From contig JBGCDD010000147.1 of NCBI GenBank assembly GCA_045105075.1, forward strand, positions 1 through 29,811: a DNA stretch of 29,811 bases, in the 5' to 3' direction. Of the stretch, positions 7,434-14,834 are shown in pieces. Every line of letters starts with the position of its first letter. Positions within the stretch are counted from its first letter, which is position 1. This DNA is from JBGCDD01 sp045105075 (GTDB lineage: Bacteria > Pseudomonadota > Alphaproteobacteria > Rhodobacterales > Rhodobacteraceae). A program made the position numbers and the translations under genes. The notes beneath the pieces were generated by a model. The model worked only from the letters and a program-made list of their open reading frames with translations. It was not told where the DNA came from and searched no databases.

Positions 7434-8849
7434 TCACGTACCGCAAAACGTCGCCGGAACCACTTCGGATGGCATCGGCGGCGCACGCAGATCCGCCGCC
7501 TCGGGCTGGTCCTCAAAGGGGCGCGCGAGAACCGTCATCAACCGCTCGAACGGCGCATAATCACCGTTCACCGCCGCCGAAATCATCGCCTCCAACCGGT
7601 GCGTGCGCGCAATGAACGCCGGGTTGGCGCCGCGCATCACCACCTGCGGGTCCGCTTCGCGCGCAATCCGCGCCTGCCAGCGCGTCTCCCACGCCGCAAA
7701 CCGATCCCGATCCGTCAGCTGATCCCGCGCGGTTCCATCGCCCAAAGCCCGGAATGTGTTGGTGAAATCCGCCCCATCCTCGGCCATCTGCGCCAACAGA
7801 TCCTGCACCAGACCCTCGTCCTGCGCCTCTGGCGACACAATCCCGATCTTGGCGCCAAACCGCGCCCGCCATGCAACCTGGATCATCTCAGGCATGGCAT
7901 GCACAATCTCGGTGGCCTCCTCAACTGCGGCCTCCGGGTCGTCCATCTGACGGATCAACGCCGTTGCCAATTGCGCCAGGTTCCACACCGCAATATCGCC
8001 CTGATTGCCATAAGCATACCGCCCAAACTGGTCGATCGAGCTGAACACCGTGTTGGGATGATAGGTGTCCAAAAACGCGCACGGCCCGTAATCAATCGTC
8101 TCCCCCGCGATCGAGGAATTGTCCGTGTTCATCACCCCGTGCACAAACCCCACCGACAGCCACGCCGCAATCAATTCGGCCTGCGCGCCGCGCACCGCCC
8201 GCAACAGGCCCATTGGCCCATCTGCATCCGGGTAATGACGCTGAATGGCATACTCGGTCAGCTGACGCAGACTGGCCACATCCTGACGCGCCGCAAAAAT
8301 CTGAAACGTGCCGACCCGCAAATGGCTTTGCGCGACCCGCGTCAGCACCGCACCGGGCCACACATCTTCGCGCACCACCCGCTCGCCGGTTTCAACCGCC
8401 GCAAGCGCCCGCGTGGTTGGCACCCCCAGCGCAAACATCGCCTCGCTGACCACATATTCACGCAAAACCGGACCCAACCAGGCCCGCCCATCGCCCATCC
8501 GACTGTAAGGCGTGCGTCCCGACCCCTTCAGCTGAATGTCGCGCCGCACCCCGTCACGGCCCACAACCTCGCCCAGCAACACCGCGCGACCATCGCCAAG
8601 CTGCGGATTATATTGACCAAACTGATGCCCGGAATAAAGCTGCGCCAACGGGCTGGCCCCCTCGGGCAACGCATTGCCGCCAAACACCTGCGCCAGATCA
8701 GCCTCGTCGCCCTCCACCCCCAGAACCCGCGCCAAATCACGGTTAAACGCCACCAATCGCGGCGCTTTCACCGGCTCAGGACCTTGAGATGTGTAAAACG
8801 CACCCGGCAGCCGGGCAAAAGAATTGTCAAAAGGGATCATCACAGTCAT
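7434..8849 (-). CDS. selO: Protein adenylyltransferase SelO (YdiU family)
   Basis: SelO is a pseudokinase-fold enzyme that transfers AMP from ATP to Ser, Thr or Tyr of protein targets; in E. coli it is linked to redox stress. The 471-residue product has the family landmarks: SGHQFGQYNPQLGDGRA (73-89), the nucleotide-binding lysine in QLKGSGRTPYSRMGDGRAW (K108), the REY glutamate (E131), HGVMNTDN (237-244) and the metal-binding loop DYGPCAFLD (253-261). It ends FCGT, so C469 and the loop C257 occupy the positions that form a disulfide in E. coli SelO. The Cys position is selenocysteine in some eukaryotes. ATG at 8849 was chosen; ATG three codons later is also possible, and longer upstream frames have no family likeness. 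It is divergent from the DUF985 gene, 75 bases apart. Confidence 0.95.
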   Translation of the reverse strand: MTVMIPFDNSFARLPGAFYTSQGPEPVKAPRLVAFNRDLARVLGVEGDEADLAQVFGGNALPEGASPLAQLYSGHQFGQYNPQLGDGRAVLLGEVVGRDGVRRDIQLKGSGRTPYSRMGDGRAWLGPVLREYVVSEAMFALGVPTTRALAAVETGERVVREDVWPGAVLTRVAQSHLRVGTFQIFAARQDVASLRQLTEYAIQRHYPDADGPMGLLRAVRGAQAELIAAWLSVGFVHGVMNTDNSSIAGETIDYGPCAFLDTYHPNTVFSSIDQFGRYAYGNQGDIAVWNLAQLATALIRQMDDPEAAVEEATEIVHAMPEMIQVAWRARFGAKIGIVSPEAQDEGLVQDLLAQMAEDGADFTNTFRALGDGTARDQLTDRDRFAAWETRWQARIAREADPQVVMRGANPAFIARTHRLEAMISAAVNGDYAPFERLMTVLARPFEDQPEAADLRAPPMPSEVVPATFCGT

Positions 8850-8924
8850 GCCCCCACCATACGCCCCCGCCGCGCAATTGCCAGAGCAACCAACCCAAAT
8901 GCCCACAACCCGAAAGCCCCACCC

Positions 8925-9344
8925 ATGACAGCCGATCAAATCATCGCCCAACTGAACCTCCAGCCCCATCCCGAAGGCGGTCACTTCCGCCAAACCTGGG
9001 CCGCCCCCGGCCCGGGCCGCCCCAGCGGCACCTGCATCTACTTCCTGCTGCGCGCCACTGAAAAAAGCCACTGGCACAAAGTCGACGCCACCGAAATCTG
9101 GCTCTACCACGCCGGCGCCCCGCTGATCCTGTCGCTGTCCGAAACCGACCAAGGCCCCGCCGCCGATCACCTGCTCACCCCAGACCTCACCATGGGCGCT
9201 CGGCAAATCATCGTCCCCGAACACCACTGGCAAAGCGCACAAACCACCGCAGATTTCACCCTGGTCAGCTGCACCGTCTCCCCTGGATTTACGTTTGACG
9301 GCTTCACCCTCGCCCCTGCCGGCTTTGACATCCCCAGATCCTGA
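8925..9344 (+). CDS. DUF985 cupin-fold protein
   Basis: This small cytosolic protein of 139 residues belongs to the Cupin_5/DUF985 family. The diagnostic opening is LNLQPHPEGGHFRQTW (11-26), followed by IYFLLRATEKSHWHKVDATEIWLYHAG with the His/Glu pattern of a cupin metal or ligand pocket, then ending with CTVSPGFTFDGFTLA, as in most members. The biochemical role of the family is not established. The length matches the family norm of about 140-170. The ribosome site is weak. It is divergent from selO, and 114 bases separate it from the desaturase on the same strand. Confidence 0.9.
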   Translation: MTADQIIAQLNLQPHPEGGHFRQTWAAPGPGRPSGTCIYFLLRATEKSHWHKVDATEIWLYHAGAPLILSLSETDQGPAADHLLTPDLTMGARQIIVPEHHWQSAQTTADFTLVSCTVSPGFTFDGFTLAPAGFDIPRS

Positions 9345-9402
9345 CGCGTCCCTCACCCGCCGAGCAACGAAATAAACCGAATGCCTGCGCCAGCAGGCCC
9401 CA

Positions 9403-9422
9403 CCAGATCACGCCAGATCACG
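9403..9422 (+). repeat. Ten-base tandem duplication CCAGATCACG x2
   Basis: Two exact adjacent copies of CCAGATCACG lie in the gap before the desaturase gene, just after a small hairpin (GCCTGC/GCAGGC, 9383-9388 with 9393-9398). It may be a slippage product. No function is evident. Confidence 0.6.
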
Positions 9423-9458
9423 CTTGCCAGACACCCCCACCCGGACCAAACTCGAAAC

Positions 9459-10340
9459 ATGCCGCACCAAAACCTGCTCACGCCCGACCAACGATCCCGG
9501 CTCACCACGCGCTCCAACCGCGCAGGATTAATCCACCTTGCGCTCTATCTGGCGTTGCTCGGGCTGTGTTCCGCGGCCATCATCGCGCAAATCCCATATT
9601 GGCCGCTTTTCCTGCTGCCCCAGGGCACCCTGCTGGTGTTCCTGTTCACCCTGTCGCACGAATGCACCCACCAAACCCCGTTTCGCACGCCCTGGCTGAA
9701 CGATGCGGTCGGCCACGCGCTGTCGCCGATCCTGCTGCTGCCGTTCCTGTGGTTTCGCTATTTCCACCTGGCCCATCACAAACACACCAATGATCCCGAA
9801 AAAGACCCCGAGATCGCCGATCATCCGCACCCGCAAACCCGCGCCGAATGGCTCACCTATCTGTCAGGTTGGGGTTTTTGGACCAACAGTGTGCGCACGC
9901 TTTGGGCCAACGCGCGCGGCGATCTGAGCGCGCCCTACCTGCCCAAACGCCAGCACAGGATCATGCGCCGCGAGGCGCGCGCGATTCTCGCCGTTTATGC
10001 GCTCGCCGCGCTGTCGCTGCTGATCACTCCGGCGATATTATGGCTTTGGTTGCTGCCAATGGTGATCGCACAACCGTTGCTGCGCGCCTATTTGCTGGCC
10101 GAACACGGGCTGTGCCCGCAGGTGGCCAATATGCTGGAAAACACCCGCACCACGTTCACCAATCGGATCTTGCGCTTTGTGGCCTGGAACATGCCCTATC
10201 ACGCCGAACATCACAGCTTTCCCGCCGTGCCGTTCCACCAATTGCCCGCGCTGCACGCCGAACTGGCGCCACATCTGAAATCAACCGCGCCCGGCTACGG
10301 CGCCTTCACGCGCGCGTATCTGCGCAGCTTGGAACACTGA
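9459..10340 (+). CDS. Membrane fatty acid desaturase family protein
   Basis: This is an integral-membrane di-iron oxygenase-type enzyme of 293 residues. All three histidine boxes are present: HECTH (67-71), HLAHH (103-107, followed by KHTND) and HAEHH (248-252). Four hydrophobic helices flank them (about 23-45, 48-64, 84-102 and 195-225). Members introduce double bonds or hydroxyls into acyl chains or carotenoids using oxygen and reduced ferredoxin. The context NMPYHAEHHSFPAVPFHQLP resembles bacterial fatty acid desaturases, but a carotenoid or sphingolipid-type substrate cannot be excluded. ATG at 9459 gives the family-like N-terminus; an upstream in-frame start would add 26 Pro/Arg-rich residues. 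The 3' end overlaps anmK by 35 bases tail to tail. Confidence 0.88.
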   Translation: MPHQNLLTPDQRSRLTTRSNRAGLIHLALYLALLGLCSAAIIAQIPYWPLFLLPQGTLLVFLFTLSHECTHQTPFRTPWLNDAVGHALSPILLLPFLWFRYFHLAHHKHTNDPEKDPEIADHPHPQTRAEWLTYLSGWGFWTNSVRTLWANARGDLSAPYLPKRQHRIMRREARAILAVYALAALSLLITPAILWLWLLPMVIAQPLLRAYLLAEHGLCPQVANMLENTRTTFTNRILRFVAWNMPYHAEHHSFPAVPFHQLPALHAELAPHLKSTAPGYGAFTRAYLRSLEH

Positions 10341-11442
10341 CCACGCCGCCCCCCACCGCCGCGCGCACCCCCGTGGTGCCCGGGCACGAGGTGGGAAACC
10401 CGCGCGCCACCCGCACTGCGAGGTAAGCAAACGCCTGCGCCTCCAGCATATCGCCGTCCAGCCCCACCGCCTCAACCGGTTCCACCACACAGTCCAGCGC
10501 GACACGCAGCATCTCCATCAGCACCGGGTTCTTGCGCCCACCGCCAGTGACCAGCAACCGCGCCGGTGGGTTCGGGCAATGCTCCATCGCCTGCACCACA
10601 CCCGCCGCACACATGCCCGTCAACGTGGCGGCCGCATCCGCATCCGACAGCTCTCCCACCAGCTCGATCATTTCGGCAAAGTCATTACGGTCCAATGACT
10701 TGGGCGGCATCCGTGTGAAATAAGGTTCGGCCAAAAACAGCTCGAGCGCGCCTGTTTCCACTGTCCCGCGCGCGGCCAACCGCCCGTCGCGGTCCATATC
10801 CTGACGCACCCGCGCCTGCACCAGATCATTGATCGGCGCATTGGCCGGCCCGGTATCAAAAGCCAGCAAAGCGCCCTCCTGCTCGGGGCGCTTAAACGTC
10901 GGATCAACATAAGTCAGATTGCCCACACCGCCCAGATTGAGAAAACACACCGGCGCCGTCGCCCCCATCCACTTGGCACAGGCAAAATGAAAAAACGGCG
11001 CCAGCGGAGCGCCCTCTCCGCCCAGACGCACATCATCGCTGCGAAAATCCCACACCACAGGCAGCCCCAGCGCGTCGGCCAGCTGCGCGCCCTCACCCAC
11101 CTGCAACGTGCCGCGCCCGCGCGGCTCATGGGCCAGAGTTTGGCCGTGAAAACCAACAATATCAATGCCTTCAAACCCGGCCAACACAGCCTTGTGCGCG
11201 CTGTCGACCACGGCCGTCGCCGCCTCAACCTGCGGCCCGTGCCAGTGCCCCAACGCATCGCGCAGCACCGCGCGTTCGCGCGCCGAATAGGCCCGGTACG
11301 TGCTGGGCCCAAAGCTGACAATCCACTCGCCATCGGTCTCCACCACCGCCGCATCAACCCCGTCCAGCGACGTCCCGCTCATCGCACCAAGCGCGCGCAA
11401 CACGCCGCGGCCGCGAATGCCAGTCTTGTTGGCCTTATTCAT
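10306..11442 (-). CDS. anmK: Anhydro-N-acetylmuramic acid kinase
   Basis: AnmK phosphorylates and hydrolyses 1,6-anhydro-MurNAc released from cell-wall turnover, giving MurNAc-6-phosphate for recycling. The 378-residue product shows the ASKHA-type ATP motif GAMSGTSLDGVDAA (19-32), GFHGQTLAHEP, LNLGGVGNLTY, AFDTGPANAPIND and LLVTGGGRKNP. Length is close to the family norm of about 370. ATG at 11442 follows AAAGGA. The gene is divergent from tyrS with 63 bases between starts, and its last 35 bases overlap the end of the convergent desaturase, giving AnmK a slightly extended Val/Gly/Ala-rich C-terminus. NagZ, which acts one step earlier in the same recycling route, lies at 25433-26443. Confidence 0.95.
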   Translation of the reverse strand: MNKANKTGIRGRGVLRALGAMSGTSLDGVDAAVVETDGEWIVSFGPSTYRAYSARERAVLRDALGHWHGPQVEAATAVVDSAHKAVLAGFEGIDIVGFHGQTLAHEPRGRGTLQVGEGAQLADALGLPVVWDFRSDDVRLGGEGAPLAPFFHFACAKWMGATAPVCFLNLGGVGNLTYVDPTFKRPEQEGALLAFDTGPANAPINDLVQARVRQDMDRDGRLAARGTVETGALELFLAEPYFTRMPPKSLDRNDFAEMIELVGELSDADAAATLTGMCAAGVVQAMEHCPNPPARLLVTGGGRKNPVLMEMLRVALDCVVEPVEAVGLDGDMLEAQAFAYLAVRVARGFPTSCPGTTGVRAAVGGGVVSVPSCADTRA

Positions 11443-11505
11443 GGCCTTTTCCTTTGCTTGCCTGCCACCTATAGAGTGCCCCTGAACACTGACCCGAGGC
11501 AAGCC

Positions 11506-12759
11506 ATGACCTACCATCCCAAATCGGATTTCATCGCCGTGATGATGCAACGCGGATTTCTCGCAGATTGCACCGATTATCAAGGCCTTGATGACGCGCT
11601 GAACGCCGGGGTTGTGCCGGCTTATATCGGATATGACGCCACTGCACAGTCGCTGCATGTGGGGCATTTGATGAATGTCATGATGCTGCGCTGGTTGCAA
11701 AAGACCGGCCACAAGCCGATCACGCTGATGGGCGGCGGCACCACCAAAGTGGGCGATCCCAGCTTTCGCTCGGACGAACGCCCGCTGCTGGGCTCCGAAC
11801 AGATCGACGCCAATATCGCCGGTATGAAACAGGTTTTTGCCAAATACCTGACCTATGGCGACGGGCCGTCTGATGCGCTGATGCTGAACAACGCCGAATG
11901 GCTGGACAGCCTGAACTACCTCGACTTCCTGCGCGACATCGGGCGTCATTTCAGCGTCAACCGGATGCTCAGCTTTGAATCCGTCAAGTCCCGTCTTGAC
12001 CGGGAGCAATCGCTGTCGTTCCTCGAATTCAACTACATGATCTTGCAAGCCTATGATTTTCTTGAGCTTAACCGGCGCTACGGATGTCTGTTGCAAATGG
12101 GCGGCTCTGACCAGTGGGGCAATATCGTCAACGGCATCGATCTGACCCGGCGCGTGCTGGATCACCAGATTTTCGGGCTGACCACGCCGCTTCTGACCAC
12201 CTCTGACGGCAAGAAGATGGGCAAATCCGCCGATGGAGCCGTGTGGCTGAATGCGGACATGCGCAGCACTTACGAATTCTGGCAGTTCTGGCGCAACACC
12301 ACCGACGCCGATGTGGGCCGCTTCCTCAAGCTCTACACCGAACTGCCGCTGGAAGAATGCGACCGCCTTGCCGCGCTCGGTGGCTCCGAAATCAATGCCG
12401 CCAAGATCATTTTGGCCAATGAGGTCACCACCCTGTGTCATGGCGCCGAAGCCGCGAGCGCCGCCGAATCCACCGCGCGCGAGGTGTTTGAAAAGGGCGG
12501 CGTGGGTGACGATCTGCCCACCCTGACACTCACCCCGGACGAGCTGGGCGACGGCATTTCCATCGTGCAACTTCTGGTGCGCTCGGGTCTGGCCAAATCC
12601 GGCAAAGACGCCAAACGTCTGATCGGCGAAAACGGCGCGCGCCTGGATGATGCGCCACTCCGCGATGCCGGGCTGATGCTGGACGCCGCCGCACTGGCCT
12701 CGCCGCTCAAGCTCAGCGCCGGGCGCAAACGCCATGCCCTTGTGGTGCTAAAGCCATAG
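11506..12759 (+). CDS. tyrS: Tyrosyl-tRNA synthetase
   Basis: This class I synthetase charges tRNA-Tyr in the cytosol. The 417-residue sequence contains AYIGYDATAQSLHVGHL, with the HIGH-type motif HVGH at 51-54, the tyrosine-pocket stretch LLQMGGSDQWGNI (195-207) and the KMSKS-type loop KMGKS (237-241). A C-terminal S4 RNA-binding domain (about 345-417) follows, with SGLAKSGKDAKRLI. The KMGKS form with Gly replacing Ser occurs in many bacterial TyrRS. GAGG precedes ATG 11506 by 6 bases. Its 3' end overlaps by 12 bases a small ORF on the opposite strand. Confidence 0.98.
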   Translation: MTYHPKSDFIAVMMQRGFLADCTDYQGLDDALNAGVVPAYIGYDATAQSLHVGHLMNVMMLRWLQKTGHKPITLMGGGTTKVGDPSFRSDERPLLGSEQIDANIAGMKQVFAKYLTYGDGPSDALMLNNAEWLDSLNYLDFLRDIGRHFSVNRMLSFESVKSRLDREQSLSFLEFNYMILQAYDFLELNRRYGCLLQMGGSDQWGNIVNGIDLTRRVLDHQIFGLTTPLLTTSDGKKMGKSADGAVWLNADMRSTYEFWQFWRNTTDADVGRFLKLYTELPLEECDRLAALGGSEINAAKIILANEVTTLCHGAEAASAAESTAREVFEKGGVGDDLPTLTLTPDELGDGISIVQLLVRSGLAKSGKDAKRLIGENGARLDDAPLRDAGLMLDAAALASPLKLSAGRKRHALVVLKP

Positions 12760-12891
12760 ATCAATCACGCTGAGCAAAGCAAACACCGGCACCGACAGCA
12801 CACAGGCCAACACCAAAGCCCCTGCCCGCGTTGGGCGGGGCGCGGGCGCAACAACTGCGCTGATCCGGGGGCGAGTCACTTTGCGTTTCAT
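12748..12891 (-). CDS. Small single-pass membrane protein, 47 residues (putative)
   Basis: I translated this short frame directly: it starts MKRKVTRPRISAVVAPAPRP, continues with a hydrophobic segment (GALVLACVLSVPVFALLSVI, about 24-43) and ends DLWL. A strongly basic N-terminus followed by one helix fits a small inner-membrane protein with cytosolic N-terminus. AAAGGAG lies 13 bases before the ATG, a little far. A nearer ATG starts only a 3-codon frame (ATG GCG CCA TGA) whose stop overlaps this start, so translational coupling is conceivable. The gene is convergent with tyrS (12-base overlap) and divergent from the GNAT gene. No family is recognised; the alternative is that it is chance. Confidence 0.5.
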   Translation of the reverse strand: MKRKVTRPRISAVVAPAPRPTRAGALVLACVLSVPVFALLSVIDLWL

Positions 12892-12938
12892 GGCGCCATT
12901 AACGCTCCTTTAGGTTAAGGGCGCGTAAAACGAACACC

Positions 12939-13832
12939 ATGTTTGATGCCGCTCCGACCCCCGCCTTGCAACAGCACATTTGTTTTGCCCGCGCGCTCAC
13001 CGCCTTGGGCACGCCTGGCGTGGCGGTTGGCCATGATCTGGCCCTGACCCGCACCTTTCGCACCGGGCTGCGCGTGGCGATGTTGGCGCGCGCCACGCCC
13101 GATCTGGCCGCCCTGCCGGCGCAACTGAAAAAGGCCGGGCTTGGGCGCACACCGGTGATTCTGTCGCCCGATCATCCGATGCCCAAACTGGCCAAACTGG
13201 GCGCGCTGGCCTTGATGACCCCGGCGCATGTCGCCGAACTGACCCTCAGCGACCCCGACCACATGCGCGCCGCGCAACACCAGAAATGGCGCAACCGGCT
13301 GCGTCGCGCCGAACGCACGTCCCTGCGCGTGGCCCGCCAGAACCTGCCCTTTACGCCCAATCAACCGCTGTTTGCCGCCGATGCCGCCCAACAACGGGCG
13401 CAAAACTACCGCGCCTGGCCTGTTGCGATGACGCTGGCTTATGCCAAAGCCAACCCCGGTCAGGCCAAATTGTTCACCGCGTTTGAAGGGCGCGACGCCG
13501 TTGCCGCCATGCTGATCCTGCGCCACGGCGCCAGCGCCACCTATCACATCGGGTACTCAACGCCGCGCGGGCGCACGCTGAATGCGCATGCGCTGATTTT
13601 ATGGCACGCCGCGCTGTATCTGGCCGCAAAGGGGCACACTCTGCTTGATCTTGGTTATCTTGACACCCACCGCGCGCCCGGACTGGCCCGTTTCAAATTG
13701 GGCAGCGGCGCAGACGCGCGCAAACTGGGCGGCACATGGGGCTGGTGGCCTCCCCTCGGGCGCATGCTGGCGCCGCTGGCGCGATTGGACCGCCGCGCCA
13801 TGGCGCCTCTGGACAGCCCTGCGCGCTCGTGA
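12939..13832 (+). CDS. GNAT / FemAB-like acyltransferase of unknown substrate
   Basis: The 297-residue soluble protein appears to be a GNAT-superfamily enzyme of the Acetyltransf_6 / BioF2-like kind. The transferase region spans about residues 110-270: HQKWRNRLRRAE starts it, and the C-terminal block LDLGYLDTHRAPGLARFKLGSGA followed by LGGTW resembles FemAB-type enzymes. The first 100 residues are less distinctive. Such proteins move acyl or aminoacyl groups onto amines or lipids. Neither the donor nor the acceptor can be deduced. No strong ribosome site precedes ATG 12939. The stop codon is 2 bases before the palindrome at 13835 and 42 bases before the dehydrogenase gene, so both could be cotranscribed unless the palindrome acts as a regulated promoter. 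Confidence 0.75.
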   Translation: MFDAAPTPALQQHICFARALTALGTPGVAVGHDLALTRTFRTGLRVAMLARATPDLAALPAQLKKAGLGRTPVILSPDHPMPKLAKLGALALMTPAHVAELTLSDPDHMRAAQHQKWRNRLRRAERTSLRVARQNLPFTPNQPLFAADAAQQRAQNYRAWPVAMTLAYAKANPGQAKLFTAFEGRDAVAAMLILRHGASATYHIGYSTPRGRTLNAHALILWHAALYLAAKGHTLLDLGYLDTHRAPGLARFKLGSGADARKLGGTWGWWPPLGRMLAPLARLDRRAMAPLDSPARS

Positions 13833-13834
13833 TT

Positions 13835-13854
13835 ATCTGAACGCCTGTTCAGAT
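13835..13854. promoter_or_regulatory. Perfect 20-base palindrome, operator-like
   Basis: ATCTGAAC and GTTCAGAT (13835-13842 with 13847-13854) are exact reverse complements around GCCT. The TGAAC...GTTCA form resembles TetR-family operators. It lies 20 bases before the ATG of the HSD10-type dehydrogenase, where a bound repressor would block initiation or elongation. An RNA hairpin role is possible, but there is no T-run. Confidence 0.55.
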
Positions 13855-13874
13855 CTATCACAGAAAGACCCATC

Positions 13875-14630
13875 ATGCAGCTGTCGACAACACGCGCCAT
13901 CATCACCGGCGGAGCCTCGGGCCTGGGCGAAGCCACCGCGCGCCATTTTGCAAGCCTTGGCGCCAAGGTCACTCTGCTGGATCGCGACACCACCCGCGGC
14001 CCCAAAGTCGCCGCCGACATCAATGGCTATTTCGCGGCCACCGACGTCACCGATGAAGCATCGGTGCAGGCGGCCATCGACATGGGCGTTGGCGAAATGG
14101 GCTCCATCACCGCCTGCGTGAACTGCGCGGGCATCGCCTATGGCATCAAAACTGTCGGGCGCGACGGCCCGCACCCGCTCGATTCGTTTCAGCGCACCGT
14201 CGACATCAACCTTGTCGGCAGCTTCAACGTCGCGCGCCTTGCGGCCGTTGCCATGGCGAAAAACGAACCCGAATCCGACGGCGCGCGCGGCGTGATCATC
14301 AACACCGCCTCCATCGCCGCCTATGACGGCCAAAAAGGCCAGGCCGCCTACGCCGCATCCAAAGGCGGAATCGTCGGTATGACCCTGCCCATGGCGCGCG
14401 ATCTGGCCAGCACCGGCATCCGCGTGATGACCATCGCACCCGGCATTTTCATGACCCCGATGCTGGCGGGCCTGTCAGAAGAGGTTCAAGCCTCGCTTTC
14501 GGCCGACGTTCCCAATCCCGCCCGCCTTGGCGACCCCAGCGAATATGCCCGCCTCGCCGGGTTCATCGTCGAAATGGGATACCTTAACGGAGAGGTCATC
14601 CGCATCGACGGCGCCCTGCGCATGCGCTGA
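13875..14630 (+). CDS. HSD10-type short-chain dehydrogenase (3-hydroxyacyl-CoA dehydrogenase-like)
   Basis: This is a 251-residue NAD-dependent short-chain dehydrogenase. It has the cofactor motif TGGASGLG (11-18), NCAG (83-86), and the catalytic triad S146, Y159, K163 in NTAS and YAASKG. The stretch AAYDGQKGQAAYAASKGGIVG (148-168) and the inserted loop around 92-103 are characteristic of the HSD17B10 group. That group oxidises 3-hydroxyacyl-CoA or 2-methyl-3-hydroxybutyryl-CoA in fatty acid or isoleucine breakdown. Unlike most bacterial relatives it is not beside acyl-CoA dehydrogenase or thiolase genes. A near-perfect operator-like palindrome sits in its leader. The ribosome site is weak (GAAAGA). 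Confidence 0.88.
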   Translation: MQLSTTRAIITGGASGLGEATARHFASLGAKVTLLDRDTTRGPKVAADINGYFAATDVTDEASVQAAIDMGVGEMGSITACVNCAGIAYGIKTVGRDGPHPLDSFQRTVDINLVGSFNVARLAAVAMAKNEPESDGARGVIINTASIAAYDGQKGQAAYAASKGGIVGMTLPMARDLASTGIRVMTIAPGIFMTPMLAGLSEEVQASLSADVPNPARLGDPSEYARLAGFIVEMGYLNGEVIRIDGALRMR

Positions 14631-14709
14631 CCCACGGATCGATAGCTGCGGTTCGGGCAAGGTCACAATCTGGCCACCACCCCGGCAAAGCCAAACTGGT
14701 TTCGGCCCA

Positions 14710-14739
14710 GGTTCAGGACCCAAAAGTTGGGCCTGAACC
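14710..14739. terminator. Strong hairpin between convergent genes (possible bidirectional terminator)
   Basis: GGTTCAGG plus CCCAA (14710-14723, one unpaired A at 14718) pairs with TTGGG plus CCTGAACC (14727-14739), giving 13 base pairs with a 3-base AAG loop. It lies between the dehydrogenase and uup, which end toward each other. No T-run follows on either strand, so intrinsic termination is uncertain. It could instead protect transcript 3' ends. Confidence 0.45.
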
Positions 14740-14834
14740 AAAACCGCCCGCCTAAAAAAGCGTTCTAAAGCTGATGGCGCGAAAAATTTCACTTTCCGAT
14801 GTGCAAAATGTACAGTTTTGAAAAATCTGCGCCG

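Noticed and set aside
7599..8924. Plus-strand open frame antisense to selO, in frame with the DUF985 gene
   Set aside because: Only the part from ATG 8925 resembles a family; the upstream part is Arg/Pro/His-rich and opposite conserved selO sequence.
11443..12735. Long minus-strand open frame antisense to tyrS, continuous with anmK (about 430 extra codons)
   Set aside because: It is rich in Gly, Gln, Arg and His with no domain likeness, lies opposite an unmistakable tyrS, and anmK has its own ribosome site and family-like N-terminus at 11442. GC-rich codon bias produces such frames.
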